Source: Spirometra erinaceieuropaei
Taxonomy: Eukaryota > Platyhelminthes > Cestoda > Diphyllobothriidea > Diphyllobothriidae
NCBI GenBank assembly: GCA_902702965.1
Contig: CACRXP010000036.1
Span: 995,267 to 1,059,266, forward strand
Length of the DNA stretch: 64,000 bases
Direction: 5' to 3'
Below are positions 44,001 to 64,000 of the stretch, piece by piece (the stretch's first letter is position 1; the number at the start of each line of letters is the position of its first letter). Position numbers and translations under genes: made by a program. Below the pieces are notes generated by a model, which saw only the letters and a program-made list of their open reading frames with translations, was not told where the DNA came from and ran no database searches.

Positions 44001-44938
44001 ATCACATCTTTGCGCCTAAAAGTAATCGTTACGCTCCGCTTTTGCTTTTAGTGTACGGTTAATAATCCGGAATATGTGCGCATTTGTTCCATGTTAAAGG
44101 TCAATTTGAACTGGATAAAGCAAGACTCGCCATTTATCGTTTCAAGCATGACGACCATCCCGTCAGCTATAAGGGCCAAACAGTTGCCAAGGAGAACGTT
44201 TCTGTGTGAGGTCTGCTGACCGATTAGCACAATACCCGTTTCGTGCGACGGACATCGGCCGCCTTTTTTAACTCTGCTCTCTTACATACGATTGCGGAGT
44301 TGGCACCGCGAAGAAAACCATGCTTTCCAGAACTGATAAGCTGATGAATGCTAAGACAACCACTCTTACCCGAATAACATGCCCTGTGTAGCTGTCCAAA
44401 AGGAAGGCGGTACATATCTGATAGTGAGCTCGAGCACCAGTTTAGCACGTCAGGTAAGTACATCTACTTACACTGAATCCGAATCTTCCACTTCTTCAAA
44501 AATGCATCCATATGGGCAAGAGGGCATTTACATTTTAGGCTGACCTTGTTTAACCAGTCCCGTCTCAACAAACGGGATCTGCATAGCTTTGAGGTCTATC
44601 CAGTGGAGATGAGAGCTATTGATTGAATGTTACCCCGCAATAGATTTAAAGATGAGCAAGGAGGAAGTGCAGTTGACCCATGGCTACTTCAGAAGAAGAC
44701 TTAGATACAAGAAAAGGGAGAAGTTTGTTCACTGCTGACTTTTCTAGATTTCACCTCACCTAAACCACCCTACGTGCCTTTTCCCACCTAGGTGTTTAGA
44801 CCAACTGAGTTCTGGATGAACTCAGTGGAGGAGCGCCATTCCGCGCAGGCCAACGTCAGCGGTGGAACCACATCCCCCACGGCTAGTTCGGACAGTGCAT
44901 CAGACAAAGATTTTGAAGCGGGTCTACGCAAAATATGA
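13823..44938 (+). CDS. SLC6 family Na+/Cl--dependent transporter (12 exons, complete)
   Basis: Plasma-membrane symporter of the neurotransmitter/amino-acid transporter family, which moves a small amine or amino acid inward with Na+ and Cl-. Join: 13823-14075, 17357-17488, 18748-18917, 19487-19542, 24444-24576, 24671-24805, 25744-25847, 26906-27146, 31580-31711, 33499-33598, 42892-43172, 44792-44938. Phases agree at all eleven junctions, giving 627 residues and 12 helices, the usual family size. TM1 has [10 protein letters not shown] with Gly68 where monoamine carriers have Asp, so a monoamine substrate is unlikely. Other landmarks: TM3 Tyr145, EL2 Cys169 and Cys178 with sequon at Asn187, TM6 [14 protein letters not shown]4 [16 protein letters not shown]8 LGLDSQF, gate pair Arg74/Asp462. 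TM6 and TM9-10 resemble glycine carriers, EL2 and TM8 resemble GABA carriers, so the substrate is left open. Odd: TM7 Asn is Cys337 and Pro308 lies in TM6. Confidence 0.95.
14076..17356 (+). other. SLC6 intron 1
   Basis: 3281 bp, GTTAGT to TTGCAG. It contains a pair of SINE-like units at 16700-17110. The rest is AT-rich with no open frame that I recognise. Confidence 0.7.
16700..17110 (+). repeat. two tandem SINE-like units
   Basis: Unit A (16700-16840) and unit B (16850-17110) share the run AGCC.GAAATGGC..C..TC.GTCTCCT, then TATATT.TTGG/GGC, then GAGGGC.CT.CAT.GA and CGTAACCC. Unit B begins with CCGTGGCTCACTGGTAAAGG, an A-box-like start. They are divergent relatives of the SINE at 22191, with a different 3' extension. 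Confidence 0.5.
17357..17488 (+). CDS. SLC6 exon 2: TM2
   Basis: Residues 85-128. [20 protein letters not shown] is TM2, then [20 protein letters not shown] and FFK. Acceptor TTTGCAG, donor AAGG|GTGAGT, phase 1 at both ends. Confidence 0.95.
17489..18747 (+). other. SLC6 intron 2
   Basis: 1259 bp, no repeat or coding segment recognised. The open frames at 18088-18400 have no family resemblance. Confidence 0.65.
18748..18917 (+). CDS. SLC6 exon 3: TM3 and start of EL2
   Basis: Residues 129-185. [20 protein letters not shown] continues into [12 protein letters not shown], followed by [15 protein letters not shown] with the two conserved EL2 cysteines (169 and 178). Tyr145 is the substrate-contact tyrosine of TM3. 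Donor ACG|GTGAGT, phase 0. Confidence 0.95.
18918..19486 (+). other. SLC6 intron 3
   Basis: 569 bp, GTGAGT to CTTTTAG. Nothing else recognised. Confidence 0.65.
19487..19542 (+). CDS. SLC6 exon 4: EL2 micro-exon (56 nt)
   Basis: Residues 186 to the first two bases of 204. [18 protein letters not shown] carries an N-glycosylation sequon (Asn187-Gly-Thr) and the EFW that precedes YNVL at the base of TM4 in this family. It is supported by acceptor CTTTTAG, donor GGCT|GTAAGT and by fitting the phases of exons 3 (0) and 5 (2). Confidence 0.85.
21025..21165 (-). repeat. dispersed repeat family, truncated copy 3
   Basis: On the minus strand the run CGCATCTACCGCACTCTCTT, then CCCACC, ACCCGGTGTC and AGAGTCAAGAAGAC matches the corresponding block of 34060-34165. 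About 140 bp are retained. Confidence 0.55.
22191..22352 (+). repeat. tRNA-derived SINE, copy 2
   Basis: Best-preserved plus copy. Start CCGTGGCTCGGTGGTTAAAG (A-box TGGCTCGGTGG), then GGCGTTTGACTTCTAACTAA, B-box GGTCGCGGGTTCGAGGGCCC, body GGTTGGGTATGACTGGCTGA, GACGGTTAATAAGCCAGAAA and tail CATTCTAGTCTCCCTTATCT followed by TTGTCG. The tRNA-like head implies a Pol III origin. Confidence 0.8.
23975..24180 (+). repeat. AT-rich dispersed repeat, copy 2
   Basis: Partner of 7080-7290: ACCAGAAAAACACGCGTGGA then TGCGCAAA at the left, and ACATGCAAAAAGGACGTTTT then CCGT.TTTGGTCGGACGAATA at the right. Confidence 0.45.
24444..24576 (+). CDS. SLC6 exon 5: TM4
   Basis: Completes residue 204 and runs to 248: [20 protein letters not shown] then [19 protein letters not shown] (TM4) and RTTGK. 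The donor after 24576 reads AAG|GCAAGT, a GC donor. The phase-0 fit with exon 6 requires it. Confidence 0.93.
24577..24670 (+). other. SLC6 intron 5, GC-AG type, 94 bp
   Basis: Starts GCAAGT, ends CTACGCAG. The conserved junction [14 protein letters not shown] leaves no alternative nearby GT that keeps frame and family sequence. Confidence 0.85.
24671..24805 (+). CDS. SLC6 exon 6: TM5
   Basis: Residues 249-293, phase 0 both ends. [20 protein letters not shown] is TM5, then [20 protein letters not shown] and LLNVG. RGVTLPG is a family hallmark. Donor GGA|GTAAGT. Confidence 0.96.
24806..25743 (+). other. SLC6 intron 6
   Basis: 938 bp; one short GA-repeat at 25066-25077. No coding or mobile feature recognised. 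Confidence 0.65.
25744..25847 (+). CDS. SLC6 exon 7: TM6
   Basis: Residues 294-327 plus two bases: [20 protein letters not shown], then [14 protein letters not shown]. Ser305 is at the Na1/chloride-site position of TM6. Pro308 lies in the unwound middle segment, where glycine carriers have Ala. Donor AG|GTGATT. Confidence 0.95.
25848..26905 (+). other. SLC6 intron 7
   Basis: 1058 bp. Open frames at 26333-26861 show no known domain. No repeat was assigned. Confidence 0.6.
26906..27146 (+). CDS. SLC6 exon 8: TM7, EL4 and TM8
   Basis: Residues 328-408. [20 protein letters not shown] then FSVIGHM is TM7, [14 protein letters not shown] is EL4, [19 protein letters not shown] is TM8. Asp406-Ser407 match the Na2-site residues. 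Position 337 is Cys where the family has a near-invariant Asn; Ser341, the chloride serine, is kept. The exon is more GC-rich than its flanks. Donor CAG|GTAAGT, phase 0. Confidence 0.96.
27545..27800 (-). repeat. telomere-like MITE, copy 1
   Basis: On the minus strand it starts CCACGGGACATGGAAGTAGG, continues AACACCCCTCCC, then AAATTCCAGCAAGGGTA, then a degenerate CCCTAACC-type tract, and ends near CCCCCCTCCCGG. This is the element order of 55571-55756 and 29285-29590. Confidence 0.6.
29285..29590 (+). repeat. telomere-like MITE, copy 2
   Basis: GACACGGGAGTATGGACCCC, then CTCCCAGTACTAGAGGTGGC, GAAATTCCCTGGGTTCCTAT, then ACCCTGACCCCAACCCTTGC followed by CCTAAC, ending near GTATTACGGGGGTTCCCGCT and CCCATG. 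A further partial end is visible at 29770-29795 (AAAACACGGGAGTTCCTATC). Confidence 0.6.
30484..30785 (-). repeat. composite SINE, copy 3
   Basis: Contains the 100-bp module GGGGCGCTCACCGATCG..CTCGAGCCCAGCCGCCAGCC..GCGACGTATGATATAA joined to a SINE body in reverse: GTCATTTCAGGCTTATTAGC, CGTCGTCAGCCAG and GGCTCGAACTCGCGACC (reverse B-box). The same module plus body recurs at 58420-58720 and 59332-59890. Confidence 0.65.
30786..30995 (+). repeat. tRNA-derived SINE, copy 4
   Basis: The SINE head is GTGACCCAGGGGTTAGAGGC, GTTTGACTTCTAACTAACAG, ATCTCGGGATCGTGCCCC, the body GGCTAAGTATGACTGGCTGA and the tail CATTCTAGTCCTCCTTGTCT. It is preceded by a tail fragment of another copy (30786-30825). Together with copy 3 it forms an inverted arrangement. 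Confidence 0.7.
31580..31711 (+). CDS. SLC6 exon 9: TM9
   Basis: Residues 409-452, phase 0 both ends: [44 protein letters not shown]. It joins LDSQ/FGTLE as in the family. Donor CGT|GTAAGT. Confidence 0.95.
31712..33498 (+). other. SLC6 intron 9
   Basis: 1787 bp. A minus-strand frame at 31755-31964 contains two CxxC pairs (see findings). The rest is unassigned. Confidence 0.55.
33499..33598 (+). CDS. SLC6 exon 10: TM10
   Basis: Residues 453-485 plus one base: [20 protein letters not shown] then [13 protein letters not shown]. Asp462 corresponds to the extracellular gate acid that pairs with Arg74. Donor TATG|GTAAGC, phase 1. Confidence 0.94.
34005..34520 (+). repeat. dispersed repeat family, copy 2
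   Basis: Matches copy 1 (5425-5910): GTGCGCTCCACAGCAGAGTG, GGTATCTACCGCACCCTCTC, GTAGAGTCAAGAAGACCAGG, CATTGCAGCCTGACTCTCCG, GCGCACCGTGATGGATTCAA and GAGACTGTCGACATCG, in the same order. No protein product recognised. Confidence 0.6.
34620..35365. mobile_element. foldback (long-TIR) element
   Basis: The left arm, from about 34620, reads CATAATTCCAGGATATTTTA, GCCGCACCAGAATGCCGA and later AAAAATATCCTTCCTTGTAT. The right arm, read on the reverse strand from about 35365, gives CATAATTCTAAGATTTTTCA, GTCGCACTAGAATGCCGA and later AAAATATCCTTGCCTGTATT. The arms are about 250-270 bp and imperfect. No transposase frame is present, so it is non-autonomous. Confidence 0.65.
36040..36700. other. GC-rich block with TATA-like motif, class unknown
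   Basis: Clearly GC-richer than the AT-rich intron around it. It contains CTTATAAAGCCGACGC at 36209 and a perfect 13-bp inverted repeat, GATTATTGTGATG (36366-36378) against CATCACAATAATC (36418-36430). It could be a solo LTR or a promoter-bearing repeat; no partner copy is present in this window. Confidence 0.3.
36830..37825. mobile_element. TIR DNA element with TA flanks (non-autonomous)
   Basis: 996 bp with inverted termini of about 190 bp. Left end CAGTAGGTGGGTTAAGTCAT, GAAATGCCAACCGAAATTAC. Right end on the reverse strand CAGCAGGTGGGTGAACTCAT, AAAGTGCCAACCGAAATTAC. Both continue through TTTTCGTTTCGAAAAGATT, GGCGCCGT, CAGTTTAATTCTATAATAAT and AAGATGCCGGCTTTC. TA dinucleotides flank both ends (36828-36829 and 37826-37827), as expected for a Tc1/mariner-type target duplication. 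No transposase was recognised in the AT-rich middle. Confidence 0.8.
37935..38300 (-). pseudogene. CR1/jockey-like reverse transcriptase fragment
   Basis: The minus strand encodes [17 protein letters not shown] (the RQGCxLSPxLF motif, altered) and about 40 codons later [20 protein letters not shown], the catalytic YADD changed to YADN, then [11 protein letters not shown] and [13 protein letters not shown]. There is at least one in-frame stop (after QCIV) and a frame change between the two motifs. It is a different lineage from the LINE at 6121-9705. Confidence 0.75.
38301..40145. other. unassigned part of SLC6 intron 10
   Basis: Open frames at 38272-38608 and 39205-39555 (-) may be more retroelement debris, but no motif is recognisable. 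Nothing else seen. Confidence 0.4.
40146..40910 (-). pseudogene. Penelope-like element, GIY-YIG endonuclease end
   Basis: The minus strand reads [56 protein letters not shown], followed by a polar Thr/Glu/Lys-rich tail. This is the GIY-YIG nuclease end of a Penelope-like retroelement. The YIG half is damaged (CIE for YIG), and a frame change precedes the tail (40237-40602). It probably has no activity. Confidence 0.75.
40911..42891. other. unassigned 3' part of SLC6 intron 10
   Basis: AT-rich, with open frames up to 88 codons that lack known motifs. It ends in the polypyrimidine tract CTGTTTTTCCTTTGATAG of exon 11. Confidence 0.5.
42892..43172 (+). CDS. SLC6 exon 11: TM11 and TM12
   Basis: Residues 486-579. 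[20 protein letters not shown] precedes TM11 ([20 protein letters not shown]), then [20 protein letters not shown] (start of TM12), [18 protein letters not shown]. Phase 1 to 0. Donor GTG|GTGAGC. Confidence 0.95.
43173..44791 (+). other. SLC6 intron 11
   Basis: 1619 bp. It contains a Penelope-like RT fragment (43396-43880, -) and two adjoining minus-strand frames at 44048-44463 that I cannot assign. Confidence 0.6.
43396..43880 (-). pseudogene. Penelope-like element reverse transcriptase fragment
   Basis: The minus strand reads [20 protein letters not shown] (one frame), then [38 protein letters not shown] and [16 protein letters not shown]. FxFxGKxYxQxxGTPMGxPxS and YADDTF are Penelope RT signatures. 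The GTPMG turn is changed to STPAG. Two frames are needed. It lies upstream, on the same strand, of the endonuclease remnant at 40146-40910, but the two are 2.5 kb apart and separated by an exon, so they need not be one copy. Confidence 0.78.
44792..44938 (+). CDS. SLC6 exon 12: C-terminal tail and stop
   Basis: Residues 580-627: [10 protein letters not shown], a Ser/Thr-rich stretch, [11 protein letters not shown] and TGA at 44936-44938. RPTEFW matches the RPTxxW block that commonly follows TM12. Acceptor CACCTAG. The tail is cytoplasmic. Confidence 0.92.
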   Translation: MFRPTEFWMNSVEERHSAQANVSGGTTSPTASSDSASDKDFEAGLRKI

Positions 44939-45377
44939 TGTACTATAGTGCTTCCGATATCACAACATCAGCCTTACATCAATTTTACTACGCAAAAGTT
45001 ATTTTTGTTCTATTCATCTGAAAGTTCTTCTATTGTGTTCTGCTCTGTTATTGAAGCGGGCGGATAACTCGACAACAGTATTATCCCTCGGCGTTGCGCC
45101 GCATAAGGTGAAATTTGTCAACAATTTGCTTTGAAAGACAGGGCACCGAGTTTTCACAGCAGGGCCAAAATGAATTATTTTAAATCTGCCATGAGACCTA
45201 TGAGTTACATGAGACTGGTAGTCATCTGGTGGATTGTCGATGTAGTACTTAGGAAATCCTGCATGGACAGTCAACTTACGGTATCAGATGTGGTTGATCC
45301 AGACGTTGCAGTAGGTTGGGCGGGTAAATTTGACCCAAATGTAATTAAGCTCGCGTCGTCCGGTGGGACCTCGTTGT

Positions 45378-45450
45378 TCAGGTGGCTAGAGCGCTGGCTG
45401 TACTAAAGCCTTCCCCATGCTGTCCTGATTTCGAATCCCACCGAGCACCG
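45378..45450 (+). repeat. tRNA-like SINE head, second type
   Basis: CAGGTGGCTAGAGCGCTGGC (A-box-like) and, 40 bp on, GATTTCGAATCCCACCGAGC (B-box-like TTCGAATCC). It differs from the SINE family at 22191. No convincing full cloverleaf, so not called as a tRNA gene. Confidence 0.4.
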
Positions 45451-45471
45451 AGTTTTTCATGGTTGAGTCAA

Positions 45472-45477
45472 AATAAA
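45472..45477 (+). other. candidate poly(A) signal for the SLC6 gene
   Basis: First canonical AATAAA noticed after the SLC6 stop, 534 nt downstream, just past a SINE-like fragment. The distance is plausible for a 3' UTR but not proven. Confidence 0.35.
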
Positions 45478-46194
45478 TTTGTTTTTTTGTTTGGAGCTTT
45501 AGTGAGTATTTCTTTAGGGAAACGTGTCAACAAGGATTTGATAGATAGCTGGAACAAGACAGGAAATTTGAGGTACTAAGGACCTAATTTTTAAGCAAAC
45601 TTATTTATCGCCTCGATGTGACATTTCTTTCGGTAGACTAATATTCTGGGGTTTAGGTAGCAGTCCTGGCATCCCTTCAGCTAATAAATAAGTACTTTCA
45701 ACGAGACCGCCCTCCCACCTTAAATGTACAGTTGTGCGAGTTTACCTGAGCATCAAACCTCGTCTCAATTAAAATCTAATGCTAGATATTTTTAAGTACA
45801 TTTTTCTGGGTTGTCGTTTGCTTTTACTAGGCAGTGCATCATTTCAGTGTTTTACTTGGCATGATTTAATACGTAAACCTCTTGCCTCTGTTGACAAAGT
45901 AGTAAAGCAAGTCCCGCTTATCGCTGAGAAATATAAACACACTACAGTTGGCGAACAGTACTGACTAGGTTTCCCCCGTCAGCGCTTCCTTCTAGTGTTC
46001 CTTCCGGCCTAAAAAGGAACCTGTTCCTCCTTTTCGTCTCCACGGTGAAATTGCTTGATGAATCACACCGTCGTCGGTCGGAGTAGAAAATATTCCAGAC
46101 ATTTCGCCTGCATAAAACTGGCGCCAACCGTTGTCCACAGGCAGTCTCCCCAGTTTCCCAAAAGATACCTGAGCTAAGAGAAAACCTAGACCTA

Positions 46195-46256
46195 CAGTAG
46201 GTGAGCTAACTCACCAAATGTCAGCCGAAATTTCGAAATTCGTTCCCATTTCGAAA
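46195..46256 (+). repeat. TIR element end, cut by assembly gap
   Basis: Preceded by TA, reads CAGTAGGTGAGCTAACTCAC, CAAATGTCAGCCGAAATTTC, GAAATTCGTT and TTTCGAAA, then N. It is the left terminus of the family seen at 36830-37825. The opposite end was not found after the gap. Confidence 0.7.
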
Positions 46257-46664
46257 NNNNNNNNNNNNNNNNNNNNNNNNNNNNNNNNNNNNNNNNNNNN
46301 NNNNNNNNNNNNNNNNNNNNNNNNNNNNNNNNNNNNNNNNNNNNNNNNNNNNNNNNNNNNNNNNNNNNNNNNNNNNNNNNNNNNNNNNNNNNNNNNNNNN
46401 NNNNNNNNNNNNNNNNNNNNNNNNNNNNNNNNNNNNNNNNNNNNNNNNNNNNNNNNNNNNNNNNNNNNNNNNNNNNNNNNNNNNNNNNNNNNNNNNNNNN
46501 NNNNNNNNNNNNNNNNNNNNNNNNNNNNNNNNNNNNNNNNNNNNNNNNNNNNNNNNNNNNNNNNNNNNNNNNNNNNNNNNNNNNNNNNNNNNNNNNNNNN
46601 NNNNNNNNNNNNNNNNNNNNNNNNNNNNNNNNNNNNNNNNNNNNNNNNNNNNNNNNNNNNNNNN
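46257..46664. other. assembly gap (408 N)
   Basis: Undetermined bases. The left edge is inside a TIR element, so a palindromic repeat probably broke the assembly here. Confidence 0.99.
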
Positions 46665-46718
46665 AATGCATACGTATCTATATACATATGTACATTTATC
46701 AATCTTTGATTACGGTCG

Positions 46719-61668
<14,950 letters not shown>

Positions 61669-62631
61669 ACTGCGAACGGAGAAGGTCGAATTGATGGCGG
61701 GTTTATATGCGTGACGCAACCGAGTGCCTTTCGACCAACCGGCACTTTACGTGTACGACGCATGAGCTTTCGTGGCGCAAACCCGAGTCTGCTACCTCGC
61801 CTGCTCGAAAAACGTGATAATAATAGGTTGGGTCACGTACTGAATGCGCGCATGCAATCGACATATGGATACGACCCGCAGTGCAGGGGGTGTCAACACG
61901 GCCGACTGACGGTGAACACGAGTTGGTGTGATATAAGCTCTGACCCTAGGTGCTAAAACGCGTCATGGCCGCCCTGCTCAACGCAGTCAGTGCACATGTA
62001 TAAACGTCTACGCGCCTTTTTTACCATCTGGACAGGAGGGAGTCACAGATACGTCGGTTAGGATGACTAGAGCGGCTTCTATTTCGACGAATAGAAGAAT
62101 TTGGGAACTGCTAATTTAATATCGACCAGGGTGAGAGGTAAACATAGCACACTCAGCAGCTGGCAGAGTGAACACAATGTCAGACAATTAAAAAAAAATT
62201 CCAAGTGATTTGTACCTGTCAAGTGTCATTGTCATCTAAAACTAGTTAGTCGGAAGAAAAATTCGTGAGATGGACTGCTCATTAAGTTAATGATGAACGC
62301 AAGGAACATAACGTTGCATTTTCCTGAAATGGGACTTAACCAACACCAAACGTGCTCACTGCACTAAAATAGGCAAGGGTCGTTTCAGTGATTTGATGTC
62401 GAATTCAGTTGATGTATATCGGAAATCGCATCTATTAAGTGCTAGTTGTTGGACTTCCAATTTCGGAAAATAACACTGACACGGTGCGTGGCTGTCCGTT
62501 ATGGGAATCGCGGGCGACACTATAAAAATGCATACGTTGACTGATCGAGAAGGCAAGATCTTCCGATACAAGCGAAGATACGAGTTCCAGGAACTAGTTG
62601 GTAAGAAGTAAAAACGATCGCTGGAAGAAGA
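61669..62631. other. upstream region of the kinase gene
   Basis: Moderately CpG-rich near 61710-61990, AT-rich beyond. It is the likely promoter side of the kinase, but no TATA box or initiator can be assigned. No gene seen. Confidence 0.45.
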
Positions 62632-63440
62632 GCTTTATTCGTCTGACGTCTCGGATGCTTGCTCGAATCCAGCATCGGATGCAGTGACAGAAAAGAGTGA
62701 TTCGTGCACAGGAAGTTGCAGTATTTATTGGATGGAGTCTTTATGCTCCTGCATACCTATGATAATTAACGGCTCTCCCCTTCATCGAGAATCGTTGCCC
62801 GCTGATGCGCCAATTGCATGATGGTCGGCATGCAAATTGTTAATTGCTGAAATCTCATCACCCCTGTCGGACGATGGTGTAATGATTGCTCGGCCATCTG
62901 GCTCATCGGCCCGCGCCCCCCTCGAGTGGTTAATTACTTTGGCCAGACTATACCTTAGCACCGCATATGTAGTGGGGATGTTGTTGCACTTGTTGATAGG
63001 CTGGGGTCCCGTGAACCACGACTCAAGCAGCTCGCGGCTCACACGATTATCACCTCTCGCAAGAATTTCGGCCTTATCGAATTTGAATGTGTGGCCGGGT
63101 CTTGTTGAATGGGCCGCGACCTGAGAGTTGGCATCCTTTCTCCACATCGCTGCCGCGTGTTCGGCGATTCGCGTCCAGAGCAGTCTTCCAGTTTCTCCGA
63201 CGTAGTCGCTTTACCCATAATTGCACCAGATCCGGTAAATGACTCCAGATGTTTCTTGCCGTGGCAGTGGGTCTTTTGGTCTCATCCCCTGACGCCTTAT
63301 AGTGGCCTCCGGTCGTGTGCAACTCCAACCCCAAGTAATGCGAGAAGACCACAGGTAAAATCCTTAATTAGGTAATCCACGACCGCATGTTTCGTACGCA
63401 GATCTCCCAAGGACACGTCAGTTATCGATATGAGATGTTT
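62632..63440 (-). pseudogene. Penelope-like element, GIY-YIG endonuclease, broken
   Basis: Minus strand from 63440: VSLGDLRTKHAVVDYLIKDF, then HYKASGDETKRPTATA, GVIYRIWCNYG, a TAA, then SDYVGETG (the complete GIY/YIG pair with an in-frame stop between), then DANSQVAAHSTRPGHTFKFD, KAEILARGDNRVSRELLESW and FTGPQPINKCNN. Two to three frames. 3' tail at 62632 (AGCTTTATTCGTCTGACGTC). This is the best-preserved Penelope nuclease in the window, still a pseudogene. Confidence 0.82.
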
Positions 63441-63537
63441 ATTTATTTGCCACGGTTCTGCAAATGGACTAATACTTCTACCCACAGTTTGATTATTCCT
63501 AGCGTGAAGATATCTAATTACTAAGTGCAGATAGAAA

Positions 63538-64000
63538 GCGCCTCGAATAAGTTACTGAATTCAGATCGATTTTGAACATGATAATTTGAAGATAATGCAT
63601 ATAATTCTGGGAAGTGTATTTCTTTGCCTTGTTCATAACACGATGATCATACAATAGATGTTCTATTTCATGAAATGTCAACCGAAATTTTGAAAGTTTT
63701 CTATTCTGTTTTATTTAAAGCTACGAAAAAGAAGTTCGCCCAAAAGCCGATATCCTGATGTGACAGAAATCTCCTGGAATTATGCTGTACAACAACTACT
63801 ATCACAGCACTGCTTAGGCAATATTTTGGAATAGAAAACTCCTTTTAGAACTTCGGTTGACATTTCACGAAATAGAACATCTATTGTATGATCATCGTGT
63901 TATGAACTGGGCAAAGAAATACACTTCCCACAATTATATGCTTTATCTTCAAATTATTATGTTCAGAATTGATCTGAATTCAGTAGCTTATTCGAGGCGC
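63538..64000. mobile_element. foldback (long-TIR) element at window edge
   Basis: Left arm 63538-63710 starts GCGCCTCGAATAAGTTACTG and includes ATGATCATACAATAGATGTT, CTATTTCATGAAATGTCAAC, CGAAATT and GTTTTCTATTC. The right arm is its reverse complement, ending in CGAGGCGC at 64000. Arms of about 170 bp at roughly 90 percent identity by eye, loop about 120 bp. The internal CATGAAATGTCAACCGAAAT matches the element at 36830. The true right end may lie outside the window. Confidence 0.75.

Larger units (their letters stand above)
44939..46718. other. convergent intergenic region with assembly gap
   Basis: 3' ends of the SLC6 gene (+) and the kinase gene (-) face each other here. It holds a tRNA-like SINE fragment (45378-45450), AATAAA at 45472-45477, a TIR end (46195-46256) and 408 N (46257-46664). 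Confidence 0.65.

Noticed and set aside
13823..44938. naming the transporter as serotonin or dopamine carrier
   Set aside because: TM1 lacks the monoamine Asp (Gly68), and other motifs are mixed between glycine and GABA carriers.

Overview
The window is a piece of a draft eukaryotic genome (two runs of N, 46257-46664 and 57973-58234). Genes are split by many introns, most of them long, and repeats fill the introns. The organism is most likely a parasitic flatworm, probably a diphyllobothriidean tapeworm (Spirometra / Schistocephalus / Dibothriocephalus type). This is inferred from the combination of very short introns (38 and 40 bp) beside multi-kb introns, Penelope-like elements with GIY-YIG endonucleases, and a LINE whose reverse transcriptase is followed by C2H2 fingers. 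It was not tested by a search.

Layout. (1) 44-1235, + strand: last exon of TFIIH subunit p62 (GTF2H1). (2) About 3094-4675, +: last four recognisable exons of an unidentified coiled-coil gene, with two micro-introns. (3) 5425-13822: gene-poor and repeat-rich, with a dead LINE on the - strand (6121-9705). (4) 13823-44938, +: a complete SLC6 sodium/chloride-dependent transporter, 12 exons, reading phases agreeing at every junction, 627 residues and 12 membrane helices. Its introns hold SINEs, MITEs, long-TIR foldback elements, a CR1-like RT fragment and Penelope fragments. (5) 46719-61668, -: a Src-like tyrosine kinase with an MGNC N-terminus, SH2 and kinase domain. No SH3 was found, and one short SH2 exon is missing or only tentatively placed. 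(6) 61669-64000: upstream region of the kinase, a Penelope remnant with a broken GIY-YIG domain, and a foldback element reaching the window edge.

The genes do not form an operon-like unit. The transporter and kinase converge tail to tail, with 1.78 kb between their stop codons. The oddest gene-level observations are three. The near-invariant Asn of transmembrane helix 7 in the SLC6 protein (Na1/chloride site) is Cys, and a Pro sits in the unwound part of helix 6. One SLC6 intron has a GC donor. The Src-like kinase has a long basic N-terminal region where SH3 would be, yet keeps the C-terminal regulatory tyrosine. At the repeat level the window shows at least three related foldback elements, a MITE family with a telomere-like interior, and a SINE family arranged in inverted pairs. 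I found no clearly new biological system.
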